Source: JBMNQS01 sp050944255
Lineage (GTDB): Bacteria > Bacillota > Clostridia > Christensenellales > Maliibacteriaceae
Direction of reading: 5' to 3'
DNA length: 43,160 bases
Assembly: GCA_050944255.1 (NCBI GenBank)
Contig: JBMNQS010000009.1
Span: 1-43,160 of the forward strand
Shown here piece after piece: positions 32,404 through 40,218 of this stretch. Position numbers and translations under genes: made by a program. The notes under the pieces were generated by a model that was given only the letters and a program-made list of their open reading frames with translations, searched no databases and had not been told where the DNA came from. Every line of letters begins with the position of its first letter. The first letter of the stretch is position 1.

Positions 32404-33768
32404 CTATACCATATTTTCCGGCCTTACGGCGTCGTCGAACTGCTTTTCTGTCAGGAGGCCCAGCGCCACGGCCGCCTGTTTCAAGGATAGGTTCTCCGCG
32501 TAGGCCTTTTTGGCCACCCTGGCGGCGTTGTCGTAGCCGATATGCGGGTTCAGCGCCGTCACCAGCATCAGTGAGCTGTGAAGATACTCCCTCATCCGCC
32601 GGACATTGGCCTTGATTCCCGTCGCACAGTGGTCGTTGAACGAGTTTATGCTCTCTGAAAGCAGGCGTACGGACTGAAGGAAGTTGTAGATCAATACCGG
32701 CATGAACACATTGAGCTGAAAATTGCCCTGGGAAGCGGCCATGCCCACGGCTACGTCGTTGGCCATCACCTGTACGGCCACCATGGTGACGGCCTCGCAC
32801 TGCGTGGGATTGACCTTGCCGGGCATGATGGAGCTGCCGGGCTCGTTTTCGGGGATGATGATCTCCCCGATGCCGCACCTGGGGCCGCTGGCGAGCCATC
32901 GCACGTCGTTGGCGATCTTCATCATGTCGGCGGCCAGCGCCCTCAGGGCGCCGTGGGCGTAGACCAGTTCATCCTTTGCCGTAAGGGAATGAAATTTATT
33001 GGGCGCTGATACAAACCTCTCACCGGTAAGCTCCGACACCGCTGCGGCCACGGCCTGCCCGAACCCTTCCGGCGCGTTGAGCCCGGTGCCCACGGCGGTA
33101 CCGCCAAGGGCCAGCTCATGCAGGCCGCGAAGGGCCTGCACGATCATGTTTCCGGTCTTTTCCAGCATGCTTCTCCAGCCGGAAATCTCCTGGGAGAAGG
33201 TGATGGGAGTGGCGTCCTGCAGATGGGTGCGCCCGATTTTGATGACGCCTTGATTTTCCCCCTCCAGCCTTTTGAACGTATCGGCAAGCCGGTCAATTGC
33301 CGGCAGCAGGTTTGACCTGATCTCCAGCACCGCCGCGATGTGCATGGCGGTGGGGAACGTATCGTTGGAGGACTGGGACATATTTACATGGTCGTTGGGA
33401 TGCAGCAGCCTTGTCCCGGCCAGCTCATTGCCCCGTCCGGCAATGACTTCGTTGACGTTCATATTGGACTGGGTGCCGCTGCCCGTCTGCCAGACGACGA
33501 GGGGAAAGTGCTCCCACAGACTGCCCTCTATGATTTCGTCACAGACGGCGCTGATGATGCCGCATCTGTCCTCTTCGAGCTTTCCAAGCCGCAGGTTGGC
33601 CATGGCGGCCGCCTTTTTCAGGATGGCAAACGCGGATATAACGGCCGTGGGCATCCTTTCCTCGCCGATTTTAAAGTTTTCCAGGCTGCGCTGCGTCTGC
33701 GCGCCCCAATACTTATCCGCCGGGACGGCAATTTCGCCCATGGAATCTTTTTCAATACGGGTTTTCAT
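32404..33768 (-). CDS. fumC: Class II fumarate hydratase FumC
   Basis: This 454-residue, iron-independent, homotetrameric enzyme interconverts fumarate and malate. Superfamily motifs are SGTQSNMNVNEVIAGRG (about 98-114), HPNDHVNMSQSSNDTFPTAMH (catalytic His region), GRTHLQDATPITFSQE and the signature GSSIMPGKVNPTQCE, which carries the catalytic serine loop. The C-terminus ENLSLKQAAVALGLLTEKQFDD is usual for FumC. AGGAGC precedes ATG 33768. It is the first gene of the fumarase-malic enzyme pair. Aspartase (AspA) is a close paralogue, but the GTALVGTG-type segment LGGTAVGTGLNAPEGF and the overall pattern fit fumarase better. Confidence 0.92.
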   Translation of the reverse strand: MKTRIEKDSMGEIAVPADKYWGAQTQRSLENFKIGEERMPTAVISAFAILKKAAAMANLRLGKLEEDRCGIISAVCDEIIEGSLWEHFPLVVWQTGSGTQSNMNVNEVIAGRGNELAGTRLLHPNDHVNMSQSSNDTFPTAMHIAAVLEIRSNLLPAIDRLADTFKRLEGENQGVIKIGRTHLQDATPITFSQEISGWRSMLEKTGNMIVQALRGLHELALGGTAVGTGLNAPEGFGQAVAAAVSELTGERFVSAPNKFHSLTAKDELVYAHGALRALAADMMKIANDVRWLASGPRCGIGEIIIPENEPGSSIMPGKVNPTQCEAVTMVAVQVMANDVAVGMAASQGNFQLNVFMPVLIYNFLQSVRLLSESINSFNDHCATGIKANVRRMREYLHSSLMLVTALNPHIGYDNAARVAKKAYAENLSLKQAAVALGLLTEKQFDDAVRPENMV

Positions 33769-34230
33769 AAATGCTCCTTATAAAGATGATAGGCCCATTA
33801 TACCACTGGTTGCCCGATGGATGAAGGAAAACCGGATAAAAACCCCGCGGCTGCTTTATGGCCGGGAATTTTAAATGCAGCGGCGTCTGCCCTGGATAAG
33901 CTTGATGCTGGCAAAATGGCTACAGCTTTAGTGTGGGACATAAAAATACCGCGAACCCGTCAAAGATGATCCACAATTTTGACCGCGGGTTCTTTCCCGC
34001 TGTTTAATGCGGATTATACTCCCACAAGCTTGGATGCAAGCCGGAGCCCCGAGGCAGGCTGCGCGGAGGGGAGGGCGGTACGAAGAATCCCCAACCGCAA
34101 AGCGATTGGGGATTCTAAATGAAGCGCAATCCGCTCCGACGGGTTTAATGTTGACAAAACAGATGCAACGCACTGAACGCCGCCGCAGGCGGCAACCGCT
34201 TCCGCTCCAGCGAACGGCGGGAAAAGAAAA
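33769..34230. other. Repeat-rich intergenic region
   Basis: No gene is supportable here. The region holds an imperfect hairpin at 33953-33992 (GAACCCG...CGGGTTC with inner TCAAA/TTTGA), preceded by AAAAATACCGCGAACC. That last stretch recurs at 34600-34615 near the tRNA. It also holds palindrome A (34084-34116) and GC-rich inverted repeats near 34178-34220. Confidence 0.6.
34084..34116. repeat. Palindromic element, copy A
   Basis: AGAATCCCCAA (34084-34094) and TTGGGGATTCT (34106-34116) form a perfect 11-bp stem with loop CCGCAAAGCGA. It is the partner of copy B at 34540-34569, with the same loop and a covarying stem. Confidence 0.75.
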
Positions 34231-34251
34231 TGCCTCCCACGAGGGGAGGCA
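34231..34251 (-). terminator. Terminator after the SHOCT fragment
   Basis: TGCCTCCC and GGGGAGGCA pair around ACGA. On the minus strand the stem is followed by TTTTCTTTT. It is 10 nt past the stop at 34261. Confidence 0.65.
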
Positions 34252-34260
34252 AGGTTAATT

Positions 34261-34464
34261 TTATAGTCCTAACAACTGTTTTTTCTTTGCGTCAAATTCT
34301 TCTTGGGTAATAACTCCGCTATCTAAGAGCTCTTTGAATTTTTTTAGCTCATCGGCGGTTGACACTTGTTGAATGGTCTGTTCAGATTCATTATTTTTAT
34401 AATTTTTAAAAGCCTTTTTAATTTCAGAAGCAACTTGACAGTATAAGCCTTGACAGACAAGAAA
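34261..34464 (-). pseudogene. Orphan SHOCT-domain C-terminal fragment
   Basis: The open frame has no ATG, GTG or TTG in a suitable place. It ends ADELKKFKELLDSGVITQEEF, then DAKKKQLLGL and stop, a textbook SHOCT (short C-terminal) domain of about 30 residues. Upstream come roughly 35 lysine-rich residues (SEIKKAFKNYKNNESEQTIQQ), and an in-frame TGA at 34465-34467 bounds it. SHOCT domains normally cap larger proteins, so this is the end of a gene whose front has been lost. It still has a terminator at 34231-34251. Confidence 0.65.
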
Positions 34465-34539
34465 TCAACCGAAAATATCGCTCGGTCGCAGGCGCGTGGT
34501 TTTTTATAGAAGAGGAGGGAGCAATGGAGCGGTATGAAG

Positions 34540-34569
34540 AACCTCCAACCGCAAAGCGATGGGGGTTCC
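34540..34569. repeat. Palindromic element, copy B
   Basis: GAACCTCCA (34540-34548) and TGGGGGTTC (34561-34569) form a 9-bp stem with one G-T pair and loop ACCGCAAAGCGA, identical to copy A's loop. It is followed by GGGTGAAGC, close to the AAATGAAGC after copy A. Confidence 0.75.
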
Positions 34570-34599
34570 GGGTGAAGCAGAGCTTGATGCGGGCATAAA

Positions 34600-34637
34600 A
34601 AATACCGCGAACCACGCAAAGTGATTCGCGATATTGG
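34600..34637 (-). terminator. Terminator of the tRNA-Met gene
   Basis: On the minus strand ATATCGCGAATCAC pairs with GTGGTTCGCGGTAT, followed by TTTTTT. It lies about 20 nt past the CCA end. Confidence 0.8.
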
Positions 34638-34655
34638 TTGCGGGCCCCTGCCCGC

Positions 34656-34732
34656 TGGTAGCGGCGATGTGATTCGAACACATGACCCTCCGGGTATGAA
34701 CCGAATGCTCTAGCCAGCTGAGCTACGCCGCC
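34656..34732 (-). tRNA. tRNA-Met(CAT), elongator type
   Basis: The 77-nt cloverleaf is complete on the minus strand. The acceptor is GGCGGCG paired with CGCCGCT (one G-U at the end), the D-stem GCTC/GAGC, the anticodon stem TTCGG/CCGGA with loop TTCATAC (anticodon CAT), and the T-arm ATGTG-TTCGAAT-CACAT. The discriminator is A, followed by an encoded CCA. The anticodon stem lacks the three G-C pairs of initiator tRNA and pair 1-72 is G-U, so this is elongator Met. An isoleucine tRNA with lysidine-modified CAT cannot be fully excluded; TilS, the lysidine synthase, is encoded at 40896-42281. Confidence 0.95.
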
Positions 34733-34755
34733 ATATACGTATTGACGCAAAGAGA

Positions 34756-34784
34756 ATTTTATCATTGCCGGCGCGGCATGTCAA
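34756..34784 (-). promoter_or_regulatory. Promoter of the tRNA-Met gene
   Basis: On the minus strand TTGACA (34784-34779), 17 nt, then TAAAAT (34761-34756), about 24 nt ahead of the tRNA 5' end. It is the best consensus promoter in the window. The rest of 34785-35006 has no gene. Confidence 0.8.
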
Positions 34785-35006
34785 TAGCATAGCGGGGAAA
34801 ACGGGAAAATATACGCAGAGAAAGCCCGTTCTGGCGCACGCCGGACTTTTTGAGCACAGAGAACCTTGAATCAATTTTTTATGATCTTCGGAATTTTTCA
34901 GCTTGGCGAAAGCGAAGCAATCCTTCATTTAACAGACGGCGGACTTACAGCAAAAATTGATGTGAGGGATTTTAATAGCGGAATTTTATAAAGCGCAAAC
35001 AAAAAC

Positions 35007-35034
35007 AAAGGGCCTGCGCCTGCAGGCCCCGTCC
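35007..35034 (-). terminator. Terminator after the Cys-rich protein gene
   Basis: GGGCCTGC and GCAGGCCC pair around GCCT. On the minus strand the stem runs into TTTGTTTTTGTTT. It is 20 nt past the stop at 35054. Confidence 0.75.
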
Positions 35035-35053
35035 GTCTGGGGTGAGGTCCATA

Positions 35054-35929
35054 TTAACATTTGCACTTGCACTTGTGATCGTGGGTGTCGGCAGCATGCA
35101 GGAGCTTGCCGCCGCAGCGCACCTGTGGGAACAAGGGTAAGTCTTCCAGCGCGTTGACGCAAGATTTACCGTCTTCAGAATACTCAACGGCCTTGCGAAG
35201 GTCTTTGACGAGCGTACCGTCGACGTTCAGGGGCACTCTGGCGGTGATAAACACGAGAATCGACATGTTGACCGTCACGATGAACTTATCGTCGAGGGTG
35301 CAGCCGCAGGCACTCACGGCCGTGGCCAGCACTTCGATGTTCGAGGCAATCTGCGCGTTGCAGGGAAGGTCCATCACCACGTCGATGGTGGCGGAAATCA
35401 CCGCATCGGCCACGTAGCAACGGCATCGGGCGTCGGTGAAGAAGATCTGCACCGGAAGGTCGACGCGGGCGCGAACGCGCACCGTAGAGGGTTCCACGAT
35501 ACATCTTGCGCCGGCGACACTGCCACCGGCACATCCGCATCCGCCGCCGCAACCGCAGCCACCGCTACATCCGCCGCCACAACCGCAGCCGGCGCCGCCG
35601 ACACAGCCGCTGTCGTGCTTTTGGGTAGGTATCAGCACCAGGTCGCTCAAGATGGCATTGGAGCAGGTGGACAAAAGGCAGTTAAAGGTATAGGGAGGGA
35701 CGGGGGTAACATCTTTTCCGCAGTCGCAAATGGGCCGTGCATTTTCCGGGCACAGCTCGATGTCGCGCAGGGTTCTGTCGATACGGGCGCTATCGAAGAT
35801 CTGGTCGACGAGAACCATGGAACGCACTTCGCAGCCGGGGATGGGATCGGGGCATGGGCAGGCAGCTACGCCGCTGACGGCACATTTGCGCGAAGCGGAA
35901 GAGTCACAATCAATGTTTGGACAATACAT
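35054..35929 (-). CDS. Cysteine- and glycine-rich protein, possible spore coat component
   Basis: This is a 291-residue protein with no named family that I can assign. An N-terminal segment with CPNIDCD and CPCPDPIPGCEV leads into SMVLVDQIFDSARIDRTLRDI. A low-complexity Gly/Cys stretch at ~110-137 (CGCGGGCSGGCGCGGGCGCAGG) comes next, then a beta-rich part (VRVRARVDLPVQIFFTDA..., IDVVMDLPCNAQI, FIVTVNMSILVFITARVPL). The tail HDHKCKCKC could bind metal. The beta-rich part resembles uncharacterised clostridial proteins with repeated strands, often tied to the spore surface; this is inference. AAGGAGG stands 6 nt before ATG 35929. No signal peptide. Many cysteines suggest disulfide crosslinking or metal binding. 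Confidence 0.6.
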   Translation of the reverse strand: MYCPNIDCDSSASRKCAVSGVAACPCPDPIPGCEVRSMVLVDQIFDSARIDRTLRDIELCPENARPICDCGKDVTPVPPYTFNCLLSTCSNAILSDLVLIPTQKHDSGCVGGAGCGCGGGCSGGCGCGGGCGCAGGSVAGARCIVEPSTVRVRARVDLPVQIFFTDARCRCYVADAVISATIDVVMDLPCNAQIASNIEVLATAVSACGCTLDDKFIVTVNMSILVFITARVPLNVDGTLVKDLRKAVEYSEDGKSCVNALEDLPLFPQVRCGGKLLHAADTHDHKCKCKC

Positions 35930-35993
35930 GAATAAGGCCTCCTTGTCAGAGTTGATGAATGGTAGGTATCCATTATCACAATATGTCGGATAA

Positions 35994-36050
35994 AATAAAG
36001 ATGTTACGGCCTGCGCAACTAAATAATAAAGATGTTACGGCCTATGCAAC
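35994..36050 (+). repeat. Tandem duplication of a 26-bp sequence
   Basis: AATAAAGATGTTACGGCCT with continuing (G/A)(C/T)GCAAC occurs at 35994-36019 and 36025-36050, period 31 nt. Two bases differ. It lies upstream of the Cys-rich gene's start on the other strand. Confidence 0.75.
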
Positions 36051-36254
36051 GCTTGTGCCGAAATAATTTGGGAGGAGTCTGAGCAACATGAACGGCGATG
36101 CATTCTTTATGCAGCCCTGCAGGCAGTCCGGATGGCCGGACCGCCCATATCGCGAAATGTAACGGCGGCTTGCGATATTTTTGCCTGCGGCAGGCGGTTG
36201 CCGTATCACCAGCCGCTTGCACCATCCTATGCGGTGGGGAGGGCCTTGGTGAAA
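36051..36254. other. Non-coding stretch between manA and the Cys-rich gene
   Basis: Contains GC-rich partial palindromes (CTGCAGGCAG, CGGATGGCCGG, TGCCTGCGGCAGGCGG) but no gene that I can support on either strand. Confidence 0.4.
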
Positions 36255-36296
36255 TCAACAAACAAGCGCAGGCCTGCACCTGCACTTGTTTGTTGA
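36255..36296 (-). terminator. Long hairpin after manA
   Basis: TCAACAAACAAG (36255-36266) pairs with CTTGTTTGTTGA (36285-36296), with inner GCAGG/CCTGC. It is 18 nt past the manA stop. There is no clean T-tract, so the terminator role is tentative. Confidence 0.5.
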
Positions 36297-36313
36297 AGCC
36301 GGCAAGAAAAATT

Positions 36314-37399
36314 TTATACCGCGTCGGGTGGGAAGCAGCGGATGACGGACAGCTTACCGTCCGTGGCGAAGCGCACATCTTTCAAGCCGGCGGGGAGGAA
36401 TACCTCGTCGCCTTTTTTGACGCTTCTCTCGCCGCCGTCGTAACGGATGATGCCTTCACCTTCGGCCACGATGAGGATCGAGAAGGTGCCGGTGTCGAGG
36501 ATATCCATAACGCCTGCGGACATGTCGTACCTAGCCGCGCCGAAGGGAGCCCCCTGGGCTTTGCCGATGATGATCTTTTCCGCATAGTCCGCCGTCTGCT
36601 GCAGATAGACGGGAGCCACTTTGTATTTATCGATAATGCCCTGCTGGGAGAGCCCCTCGTAGTTAAAGGCCTCCAGCATCTGCTCGCGCCACGCCGGATC
36701 GTCGGCGCGGCCCTGCGGGGCGCGGGACTTCTCCACAACGGCGGTGACGTCGCTGGGCTCCTGCACCTCAATGATGAAGCAGCCCTTGCCGATGGCGTGC
36801 ACCAGACCGTTGGGCACATCGTACATATCCTCGATTTCCACGGGAATCTTGTGGCACCAGTCCAGCATGGCCCCGATATCCTGCTTGTCGAACAGCTCGT
36901 AATACGTTTCTTTGGTGATGCCTTCCTTGAAGCCCAGCGTCAGAGACGGGTTCTCCACGTCGTCGCGGGTGCCAAGGACATACCAGCACTCGTGCTTGCC
37001 GCGGGGCAGGTTGTACAGCTTCTGCGCGATTTCCTTGGGCGGGTGGGCCTGGAGCGCCAGATCCTCTCCGGCGTCCAGAATCTTGACCAGCACCATGGGA
37101 TGATCGCCGTATTTTTTCACGTGCGCCTCGCCCAGATAGCCTTCGGGATGCTCTTTTAAAAGGTCTTTCAGGTAGAGTTTCTCGCCTTTGGGGGTGATCA
37201 CCTCAGCGTAGCCGGTATTTTTGTCCTCAAGCTGGGCCGCGTTTGAAACCAGCGTGCAGGAACCGACCCAGCTCTCCGGCCTGCCGTCGTCCTGATCCGA
37301 TGGGATGCCGCGAAAACGGTCCGTCTCGCGTCCGCCCTGGTAGGACCGATGGAATTTGTTATGCACCAGTTCCAGCGGTTCGTTGAAGAAGTCTGCCAT
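36314..37399 (-). CDS. manA: Mannose-6-phosphate isomerase, class I
   Basis: This 361-residue, zinc-dependent cupin enzyme interconverts mannose 6-phosphate and fructose 6-phosphate. Metal ligands are in LALQAHPP (Gln-x-His) and GKHECWYVL (Glu). The later NGLVHAIGKGCFIIEVQEPSDVTAVVE gives the second His and the catalytic region. The short C-terminal cupin (GEGIIRYDGGERSVKKGDEVFLPAGL) completes the fold. The start is ATG 37399 with GGAGGT 7 nt upstream. The frame is open much further upstream but codes for nothing family-like. It is divergent from spoIIE and stands alone, with a long hairpin after the stop. Confidence 0.93.
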   Translation of the reverse strand: MADFFNEPLELVHNKFHRSYQGGRETDRFRGIPSDQDDGRPESWVGSCTLVSNAAQLEDKNTGYAEVITPKGEKLYLKDLLKEHPEGYLGEAHVKKYGDHPMVLVKILDAGEDLALQAHPPKEIAQKLYNLPRGKHECWYVLGTRDDVENPSLTLGFKEGITKETYYELFDKQDIGAMLDWCHKIPVEIEDMYDVPNGLVHAIGKGCFIIEVQEPSDVTAVVEKSRAPQGRADDPAWREQMLEAFNYEGLSQQGIIDKYKVAPVYLQQTADYAEKIIIGKAQGAPFGAARYDMSAGVMDILDTGTFSILIVAEGEGIIRYDGGERSVKKGDEVFLPAGLKDVRFATDGKLSVIRCFPPDAV

Positions 37400-37688
37400 A
37401 GAATATACCTCCATAAAAATAATAACTGATTCGGTTGATTTTTTATCCGGGGTTTTTGGTTCTCTCTCATTATAAGCCGTATGGACGCTCTTGGCGAGGG
37501 GGTAAATGGGAAAAATTGATGCGATTGATGTCCCGGTTTTGCGCCTTTGTGGCGAAACGCGCAGCGCCTGCGCGAATTCATGCGAAATTTTATGCGCGCC
37601 CAGCCGACAAAAAGCGCAGGATATGTATGGTAACTTTAATGAAAACAGACGATTTAATATAAGATTCATTTCATACGGGGGTGTGGGC
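37400..37688. promoter_or_regulatory. Divergent promoter region of manA and spoIIE
   Basis: About 290 nt. TGGCGAA (37550-37556) matches the Spo0A box TGNCGAA exactly. TTTAAT (37653-37658) is a possible -10 for spoIIE, but the box lies about 97 nt from it, farther than usual. On the minus strand TATAAT (37474-37469) may serve manA; no good -35 is seen. Confidence 0.35.
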
Positions 37689-40043
37689 GTGCAGGGCATT
37701 GCAAATAAGGCAAAGGCAAAGCTTTCCAAAAAGCAGATCGAACCGATGATTTGGCAGGCCGTCAGCGCACTGTCCTGCGCGCTTTGCGCCCTGATGCCCA
37801 TGAAGGCGGCAGTATCGCCGCTCATGCTGTGCGTATTCGCGGCCGTTGTGCGAAACGGAAGCAATCTTCCCTTATCCATGGCCAGCCTTCTGTTGGGCCG
37901 GGTGATCAATTACGCCATAGTCTCGGATGCCTTTTTGGGCGCGGACGTGCTGGCTGTGCTTCTCTTATCGGGCATGCTCTACGCGCGGCAGACCTGGGGC
38001 AAGGCCCTTGGCGCCTGGGTGGAGGGCCTATTGATTGCCATTGTGCTGTTTTTCTCGCGCATATTGATGCAGAAAATGCTGGGCTATGACTATCTGGTGC
38101 TGGGCGTGCAATTGGTGGCGGTGCTGATTTTATCCGGCACCATGCAGACGGCCGCGAAAGTACTTTACAGCGCGAAACGCCGCAGGGTTTTATCCCAGGA
38201 GGAGATTCTTTCGCTGTGCCTTTTTGCCTGCATCATTCTCTCGGCGCTTGCGCCGGCAAGAATATGGGGGGTATCCCTGGCGTCCGTACTGACATTCTAC
38301 GTGGTAATGGCGCTGTCGTATGCTTCGGGCCCCGCGGTGGGGGCGGCCTGCGGCGCAGCGGCGGGCGTGGCGCTGAGCATCGGCTTTGCGGGCCGGTATG
38401 AACTGATGGGCAATCTGGCCATGTGCGGCCTGGCGGCGGGGATGTTCCGCAAGATGGGCCGGGGCGTCTCCGGGCTGTCTTTTCTGTTGGTCAACGCTAT
38501 GCTGACGCTGATGATCAACGGCTCCAACACGGTACTGATGCCGCTGGCCGAAACGCTTCCGGCCTGGGGCATGCTGCTTCTGACGCCCAGGAAATGGATG
38601 GACAGGCTCTCGGGCGCTGCGGATAAGGGCGCCCGCAAACGGGTGCAGAGCCAAATACTGGTGGAACGGGTGCAGGAAATGGCCGCGGGTAAAGTGGCGG
38701 AGCTGGGCGGTATGTTCAGGACCATGTCCGATGCTTTCAAAAGCGTTGCCTGCGCGGACGAGGGGCCGGCGAACGCGCAGGTAGCCGCCATGATGCGCAC
38801 CGTGTCTCAGCGCGTATGTGGGGGATGCGCGCTGCACGGCTGCTGCTGGCAGCGGGAGTACGACCAGACGTTCGCCTGGCTGCAGGAAGCCATGGAAAAT
38901 GCCCGCATCGACGGTCATTTTGACGCGAAAAAGATTGATCCCACATTCGCCAGGCGCTGTATGCGTTTAAACGACCTGGCGGTGACGGTGGACGACGCGC
39001 TTTATCTCTACACGCTGAAACAGCAGTGGGAGGGTCGCATCGACGACAGCCGGCTTCTGGTGGCCGAGCAGCTTGAAGGCGTATCGGGGGTGGTCAGGTC
39101 GCTGGCCGACGAAATCAAGGTGGACGTTGAAATGGACGGCGAGATGGAGAGGGAAATCCGGGTGGAATTCGACAAGGCGGGCATCTACGCAAGCGACGAT
39201 ATCGTGGCCTACAAGGGGCCCGACGGATGGCAGGTGCAGGTATCGCTTCGCGCCTGCGACGGCGGTGAAATGCCCTGTAAGCGCGCCGGCGCGCTGGCGG
39301 TGTCCAAGGCGCTGGCCACGCCCATGATGCTGCAGGACTACCAGTGCGACACGGCGGAGGACGGCCTGTGCAGGTGCACCTACGCGCCGAAAGTACGCTT
39401 TGAGGTGGAGGTGGGCGCGGCGGATAAAAAGAAGGAGCGTATCAGCGGCGATCATTACATCTATGAGAAGCTCAGCGACCAGCGGGTGCTGGTGGCGCTG
39501 TCCGACGGCATGGGCTCCGGAGAGCGCGCCTGCGCCGAGAGCCGGGCCACGGTATCGCTTCTGGCCCAGTTCATGAAGGCCGGATTCGACAAGGAAGTGA
39601 TGATGCGCGCCATCAACCGCCTGCTGATCCTTCGAAGCGGCGAGGAAATGTTCGCCACGGTGGACATGTGCCTGTTCGATCTGACCCAAGGCGTGATGGA
39701 GATGACGAAGATCGGGGCGGCCCCGGGGTACGTGATTGCGGGGGGACAAGTGGAAAAAGCGCCGTCGGACACGCTGCCCATAGGCATTGTGGACGACGTG
39801 CGTTCGGCCACGACGCTGTGGCAGTTGTCCGAGGGCGACGGGGTGGTGATCCTCTCCGACGGCGTTACCGACGTGATCGGGGAGGACGTGATGACGGAGC
39901 TGCTGGAGCTTTTGTGGCCGCAGGCCAAGGGCGACGCCCAGGCGCTGGCGGACATGGTGCTGGAGACCGCCATGCAGTGCAGCGGCGAGACGGTCAAAGA
40001 CGACATGAGCGTCCTGGTGGGCTGGATGCGCAAGGCGGGCTAG
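37689..40043 (+). CDS. spoIIE: Stage II sporulation protein E, PP2C phosphatase
   Basis: SpoIIE dephosphorylates the anti-anti-sigma factor SpoIIAA and so activates sigma-F in the forespore. It also works at the polar septum with FtsZ. The protein is about 784 residues. An N-terminal region of about ten TM helices (to ~300) is followed by a central oligomerisation region and a C-terminal PP2C domain with RISGDHY, VALSDGMGSGERACAES and GDGVVILSDGVTDVIGED. CxxCxxxxxC (QRVCGGCALHGCC) in the middle region is typical of clostridial SpoIIE. The start is uncertain: GTG 37689 has GGGGG 8 nt upstream, while the frame is open to 37506. B. subtilis SpoIIE has 827 residues. Confidence 0.92.
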   Translation: MQGIANKAKAKLSKKQIEPMIWQAVSALSCALCALMPMKAAVSPLMLCVFAAVVRNGSNLPLSMASLLLGRVINYAIVSDAFLGADVLAVLLLSGMLYARQTWGKALGAWVEGLLIAIVLFFSRILMQKMLGYDYLVLGVQLVAVLILSGTMQTAAKVLYSAKRRRVLSQEEILSLCLFACIILSALAPARIWGVSLASVLTFYVVMALSYASGPAVGAACGAAAGVALSIGFAGRYELMGNLAMCGLAAGMFRKMGRGVSGLSFLLVNAMLTLMINGSNTVLMPLAETLPAWGMLLLTPRKWMDRLSGAADKGARKRVQSQILVERVQEMAAGKVAELGGMFRTMSDAFKSVACADEGPANAQVAAMMRTVSQRVCGGCALHGCCWQREYDQTFAWLQEAMENARIDGHFDAKKIDPTFARRCMRLNDLAVTVDDALYLYTLKQQWEGRIDDSRLLVAEQLEGVSGVVRSLADEIKVDVEMDGEMEREIRVEFDKAGIYASDDIVAYKGPDGWQVQVSLRACDGGEMPCKRAGALAVSKALATPMMLQDYQCDTAEDGLCRCTYAPKVRFEVEVGAADKKKERISGDHYIYEKLSDQRVLVALSDGMGSGERACAESRATVSLLAQFMKAGFDKEVMMRAINRLLILRSGEEMFATVDMCLFDLTQGVMEMTKIGAAPGYVIAGGQVEKAPSDTLPIGIVDDVRSATTLWQLSEGDGVVILSDGVTDVIGEDVMTELLELLWPQAKGDAQALADMVLETAMQCSGETVKDDMSVLVGWMRKAG

Positions 40044-40160
40044 CCGGGAATTTTTGATTTTCCGCATCGCGTGGATGCGGCTGTATGAATTTGACGGAAG
40101 GGGGGCACGGGGAAAGGCAGGAAGGCATCAGGGTTCAAGGATTGGGCGGCGGCGCCGCCC

Positions 40161-40192
40161 AAAAAAGCGGAACGCATGCGTTCCGCTTTTTT
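40161..40192. terminator. Perfect bidirectional terminator
   Basis: AAAAAAGCGGAACGCATGCGTTCCGCTTTTTT is palindromic over all 32 nt (left half 40161-40176, right half 40177-40192). It separates the convergent spoIIE and Nudix genes. Confidence 0.95.
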
Positions 40193-40218
40193 ATATAAAA
40201 GTTGCTGACGGGCCGCCG

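Noticed and set aside
35930..35993. Sigma-E or sigma-K promoter for the Cys-rich gene (CATATTGT)
   Set aside because: Only a partial -10 match and no -35 at correct spacing; too weak to list.
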